Positions 61,672 to 64,000 of a DNA stretch of 64,000 nt are shown here, piece by piece (within the stretch, counting starts at the first letter, position 1; the number at the start of each line of letters is the position of its first letter). The notes under the pieces were generated by a model. The model made no database searches. It saw nothing but the letters and a program-made list of their open reading frames with translations, and was not told the origin of the DNA. The DNA comes from Actinomadura_C alba. Its GTDB lineage: Bacteria > Actinomycetota > Actinomycetes > Streptosporangiales > Streptosporangiaceae. Position numbers and translations under genes: made by a program. The stretch lies in the NCBI RefSeq assembly GCF_039530285.1, contig NZ_BAAAOK010000005.1:310001-374000 (forward strand). Reading direction: 5' to 3'.

Positions 61672-61883
61672 GCCATGGGCTTCGTGCCTGCCGGGTCGCG
61701 CGGGCCGGGCAGCGCACCGGCCGCCGTGCCGCGCTGTGGGCGATGTGCCGCCCTGGTACCGGTCTCCGCCCGATCCACCCGAGCATGGCGAAACCCCGTC
61801 TAACCTGGTGAAACGCCTGTCCGCGCGCGCGATCGATGGGTCCCGCGCGCGGCCACGGTCCGGCAGTGAGGTCTGGAGGGCAG

Positions 61884-62597
61884 TTGAACACACGTCGCAG
61901 GGCAATGCTCATTTCGATCATGCTGGCCGGCGGGGCCGCGCTGGCGGTACCCGCACCGTCGGCTCAGGCGGCCACGACCGATCCGTGCGCCGACACCGGG
62001 AACGGGAAGTTGCGCTACTCCACGGGCACGGCGCGGCATCTCGTCTTCGCGGTCTCCCCCGGCTACTCATCGAACAAGGTCGTCGTGACCGAGTGCGTGA
62101 AGGCGGGCGATTCATGGGAGAAGGTGTCGGTGACGAGCGGGCGCGCGGGCAGGAACGGTTTCGCCGAGCCCGGCGAGAAGCGCGAGGGAGACGGCAAGAG
62201 CCCGACCGGCTCCTACGTCCTCAGCGAGGCGTTCGGCGTCCGCGACCCCGGCACGGGCCTTCCGTACCGCCGTCTGAGCGGCAGTGGCGACTGCTGGGGT
62301 TCCACGTCCGGAAAGAGCGACTACAACCAGTACTACTCCGGGACCTGCCGTTCCACGGACGAAGACCTCTCCCAGATCATGCGGCAGGGCGCCTACCGGC
62401 AGGCCGTCGTCATCGATTACAACCGGCCGGAGGCCGTCGATGGTCACGGCTCCGCCATCTTCCTCCACGTCGGCGGCGTGATGCCGACAGCCGGCTGCAT
62501 CTCGATCGAAAAGCCGAAGCTGCGCGCCATCATGCGCACGCTGGTCAAGGGCGATCGGATCATCATGGGCCCACGGGCGGCGCTCTTCAGGTCATAG
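61884..62597 (+). CDS. secreted L,D-transpeptidase (YkuD-like)
   Basis: The TTG at 61884 follows TGGAGGG. The 237-residue protein has an N-terminal signal (MLISIMLAGGAALAVPAPSAQA) and four cysteines. The YkuD motif is present with His195 in AIFLHVGG and catalytic Cys205 in TAGCISIEK. The usual SHGC is replaced by TAGC. It likely forms 3-3 cross-links or modifies wall peptides. GEKREGDGKSPTGSYVL is a standard upstream strand in this group. Confidence 0.85.
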   Translation: MNTRRRAMLISIMLAGGAALAVPAPSAQAATTDPCADTGNGKLRYSTGTARHLVFAVSPGYSSNKVVVTECVKAGDSWEKVSVTSGRAGRNGFAEPGEKREGDGKSPTGSYVLSEAFGVRDPGTGLPYRRLSGSGDCWGSTSGKSDYNQYYSGTCRSTDEDLSQIMRQGAYRQAVVIDYNRPEAVDGHGSAIFLHVGGVMPTAGCISIEKPKLRAIMRTLVKGDRIIMGPRAALFRS

Positions 62598-62628
62598 GGG
62601 TCACACCCTGACCCTCGTCGCGGCGCCC

Positions 62629-63798
62629 TCAGCCGATCCGGCCGGGCTTGGTGTAGCCCTTCAGCAGATCGCGGGAGATGATCAGCCGCTGCATCTCGTC
62701 GGTGCCCTCGAAGATGCGGTAGAGCCGCACCTGCCGGTACCAGCGCTCGATGGGCAGCTCACGGGTGTAGCCCATGCCACCGTGAATCTGCATGACCCGG
62801 TCGACGACCCGGTTGACCATGCCGGCGCCGTACAGCTTCGCCATCGAGGAGCTGTGGCGTGGGTCCAGGTTCTGGTCGACGGCCCAGGCGGCGCGCAGCA
62901 CGAGCAGGCGCGCGGCCTCCAACTCCACCTCCGAGTCCGCGATCATCCACTGAATCGCCTGGTTGGCGCCGATCGGCTTGCCGAACGTCTGGCGGGTTCG
63001 GGCGTACTCGATCGCCATCTCCAGTGCCCGCTCGGCGATGCCGATCGCGTGGGACGGGATGGTGAAGCGGCCCTTGACGATCCACTTCATGCCCAGCTCG
63101 AAGCCCTGCCCGATCTCGCCGAGGATGTTGCGGGCCGGTACCCGGACGTCGTCGAAGACGAGCGCGGCGGGGCCGCCCTCCCCCATGGTCTGGATGAACT
63201 CCGACGTCCAGCCCATGTCGCGGTCGACCAGGAAGGCGGTGGTGCCACCGCCTCGCACGCCCTTCTCCCGGTCGGTGACGGCGACGACGATCGCGAAGTC
63301 GGCGTCGTTGCCGTTGGTGATGAACGTCTTCTCCCCGTTCAGGACCCAGTCGTCACCGTCGCGCCTGGCGGCGAGCTTGATGTTCGCGGCGTCGGAGCCC
63401 GCATCGGGCTCGGTGATGGCGAAGCAGGAGACGCGGTCGCCGGCGATGGTGGGCAGGAGGTACTCCTTCCTCTGCTCCTCGTCGGCGTAGTACAAAATGT
63501 TGTCGGCCTCGCCGCCGAACCGGAACGGCACCCAGGAGCGGCCGATCTCCGTCCAGATGAGCGACTGGACGACGGCGGGCAGATCCATCCCGCCGTACTC
63601 CTCCGGGGTGGACAGCCCCCAGAAGCCGAACTCCTTGGCCTTGAGCTGCAGCTCACGAAGCTCGGAGCGGTCGAGACCGGGCTGGTGCAGGCGCTCCCGG
63701 CGGAGCACCTCCTGCTCCAGCGGCATGATCTCCTTGGTGATGAAGGCACGCGCCGTGTCGCGAACGGCCTGCTGCTCGTCGGAGAGCGAGAAATCCAT
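62629..63798 (-). CDS. acyl-CoA dehydrogenase
   Basis: The 389-residue flavoprotein is of full family length. CFAITEPDAGSDAANI and WVLNGEKTFITNGNDADF line the FAD and substrate site. QTFGKPIGANQAIQWMIAD and QIHGGMGYTRELPIERWYRQVRLYRIFEGTDEMQR follow, with the catalytic Glu in EGTDE. It introduces a double bond into an acyl-CoA. Downstream of a partial SDR gene in the same direction, it belongs to a fatty- or branched-acid unit that continues past the window. Confidence 0.93.
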   Translation of the reverse strand: MDFSLSDEQQAVRDTARAFITKEIMPLEQEVLRRERLHQPGLDRSELRELQLKAKEFGFWGLSTPEEYGGMDLPAVVQSLIWTEIGRSWVPFRFGGEADNILYYADEEQRKEYLLPTIAGDRVSCFAITEPDAGSDAANIKLAARRDGDDWVLNGEKTFITNGNDADFAIVVAVTDREKGVRGGGTTAFLVDRDMGWTSEFIQTMGEGGPAALVFDDVRVPARNILGEIGQGFELGMKWIVKGRFTIPSHAIGIAERALEMAIEYARTRQTFGKPIGANQAIQWMIADSEVELEAARLLVLRAAWAVDQNLDPRHSSSMAKLYGAGMVNRVVDRVMQIHGGMGYTRELPIERWYRQVRLYRIFEGTDEMQRLIISRDLLKGYTKPGRIG

Positions 63799-63861
63799 GT
63801 CGGCTCCAGGGTGCGGACGGTGGGACGTGGACGGTGAGACGCGAAGGGCGGGGACTCTACG

Positions 63862-64000
63862 TCAGCGGGCTCCGCCGTTGACGTAGAGGGTCTGGCCGCT
63901 CACGTACGACGCGTCGTCACTGGCCAGGAAGGCGACGACGGAGGCGATGTCCTCGGGGCGCCCGACCCGCCGGAGCGGAATGCGCTCGGCGGCGGCGCTC
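63862..64000 (-). CDS. short-chain dehydrogenase/reductase, C-terminal end only
   Basis: The last 45 codons are in the window (IPLRRVGRPEDIASVVAFL, then SDDASYVSGQTLYVNGGAR), a typical SDR C-terminus. The start lies beyond base 64000. The gene is upstream of the acyl-CoA dehydrogenase with a 63-bp gap, probably in the same unit. Confidence 0.8.
   Translation of the reverse strand, partial: SAAAERIPLRRVGRPEDIASVVAFLASDDASYVSGQTLYVNGGAR

Noticed and set aside
1..64000. CRISPR arrays, rRNA or tRNA genes
   Set aside because: No regularly spaced repeats, rRNA signatures or cloverleaf-like segments were recognised while reading. A dedicated tRNA/CRISPR scan would be needed to exclude weak cases.

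Overview
The window reads as chromosome of a high-GC Gram-positive actinomycete. Coding regions are strongly G/C-biased, GTG and TTG starts are frequent, ATGA/GTGA/TTGA stop-start overlaps are common, and the gene set includes a DivIVA-like protein, a SigE-type ECF sigma factor, a Ser/Thr protein kinase, a DUF6745-type protein and a P1 peptidase. The mix points towards Streptosporangiales-like filamentous actinomycetes, but that placement is inference. No rRNA, tRNA or CRISPR array was recognised.

Left part (1-9482): an aromatic-acid catabolic block on the minus strand. A three-component Rieske oxygenase (oxygenase, 2Fe-2S ferredoxin, FAD reductase) is followed by a small unknown protein, a PanB-fold protein, an alpha/beta hydrolase with a Cys nucleophile, a zinc alcohol dehydrogenase, a 4-carboxy-4-hydroxy-2-oxoadipate aldolase (LigK-type) and a cut-off 4-oxalomesaconate hydratase (LigJ-type). 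The last two are lower steps of the protocatechuate 4,5-cleavage/gallate route. A FadR-type GntR regulator sits divergently, and TGGTnnn(A/T)CCA-like sites occur in front of three transcription units.

Middle-left (9700-29700): signalling, envelope and mixed genes. They include an orphan histidine kinase, an unusual SPFH(stomatin)-Ser/Thr kinase fusion, a C-terminally short secreted PI-PLC-like protein, an ECF sigma factor with its membrane partner, a DUF6745 protein next to a broken gene, a P1 peptidase and a secreted His-rich repeat protein. A small phage-lysis remnant (20447-21993) has an endonuclease VII-type HNH gene sitting between two diverged copies of the lysin 5' end. Then come two unknown coupled genes, an HTH/reductase pair, hydrolases, an XRE regulator and an aldo/keto reductase.

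Middle-right (29711-51915): a large accessory catabolic island. A GntR/FCD regulator diverges, over a pair of near-palindromic 15-bp sites, from a plus-strand operon. That operon encodes a molybdenum hydroxylase whose large subunit is split into two genes, CoxD/CoxE-like maturation factors, an amidohydrolase, and a second PaoABC-like molybdenum enzyme. Facing it is an 11-gene minus-strand unit: family III CoA-transferase, crotonase, thioesterase, TctCBA tripartite carboxylate transporter, AbrB-like membrane protein, L-2-hydroxyglutarate oxidase-like enzyme, a tiny ORF, SDR and FAH-family hydrolase, with a divergent IclR regulator. Together they suggest uptake, Mo-dependent hydroxylation, ring opening and CoA-linked degradation of an unidentified (hetero)aromatic or cyclic carboxylate.

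Right part (52289-64000): a DivIVA-like protein, a ZIP/CDF metal-transporter pair, a polar amino-acid ABC transporter, CopC and a CopD-CtaG fusion, a His-rich secreted protein, an NmrA-like reductase, a secreted L,D-transpeptidase, an acyl-CoA dehydrogenase and the C-terminus of an SDR.
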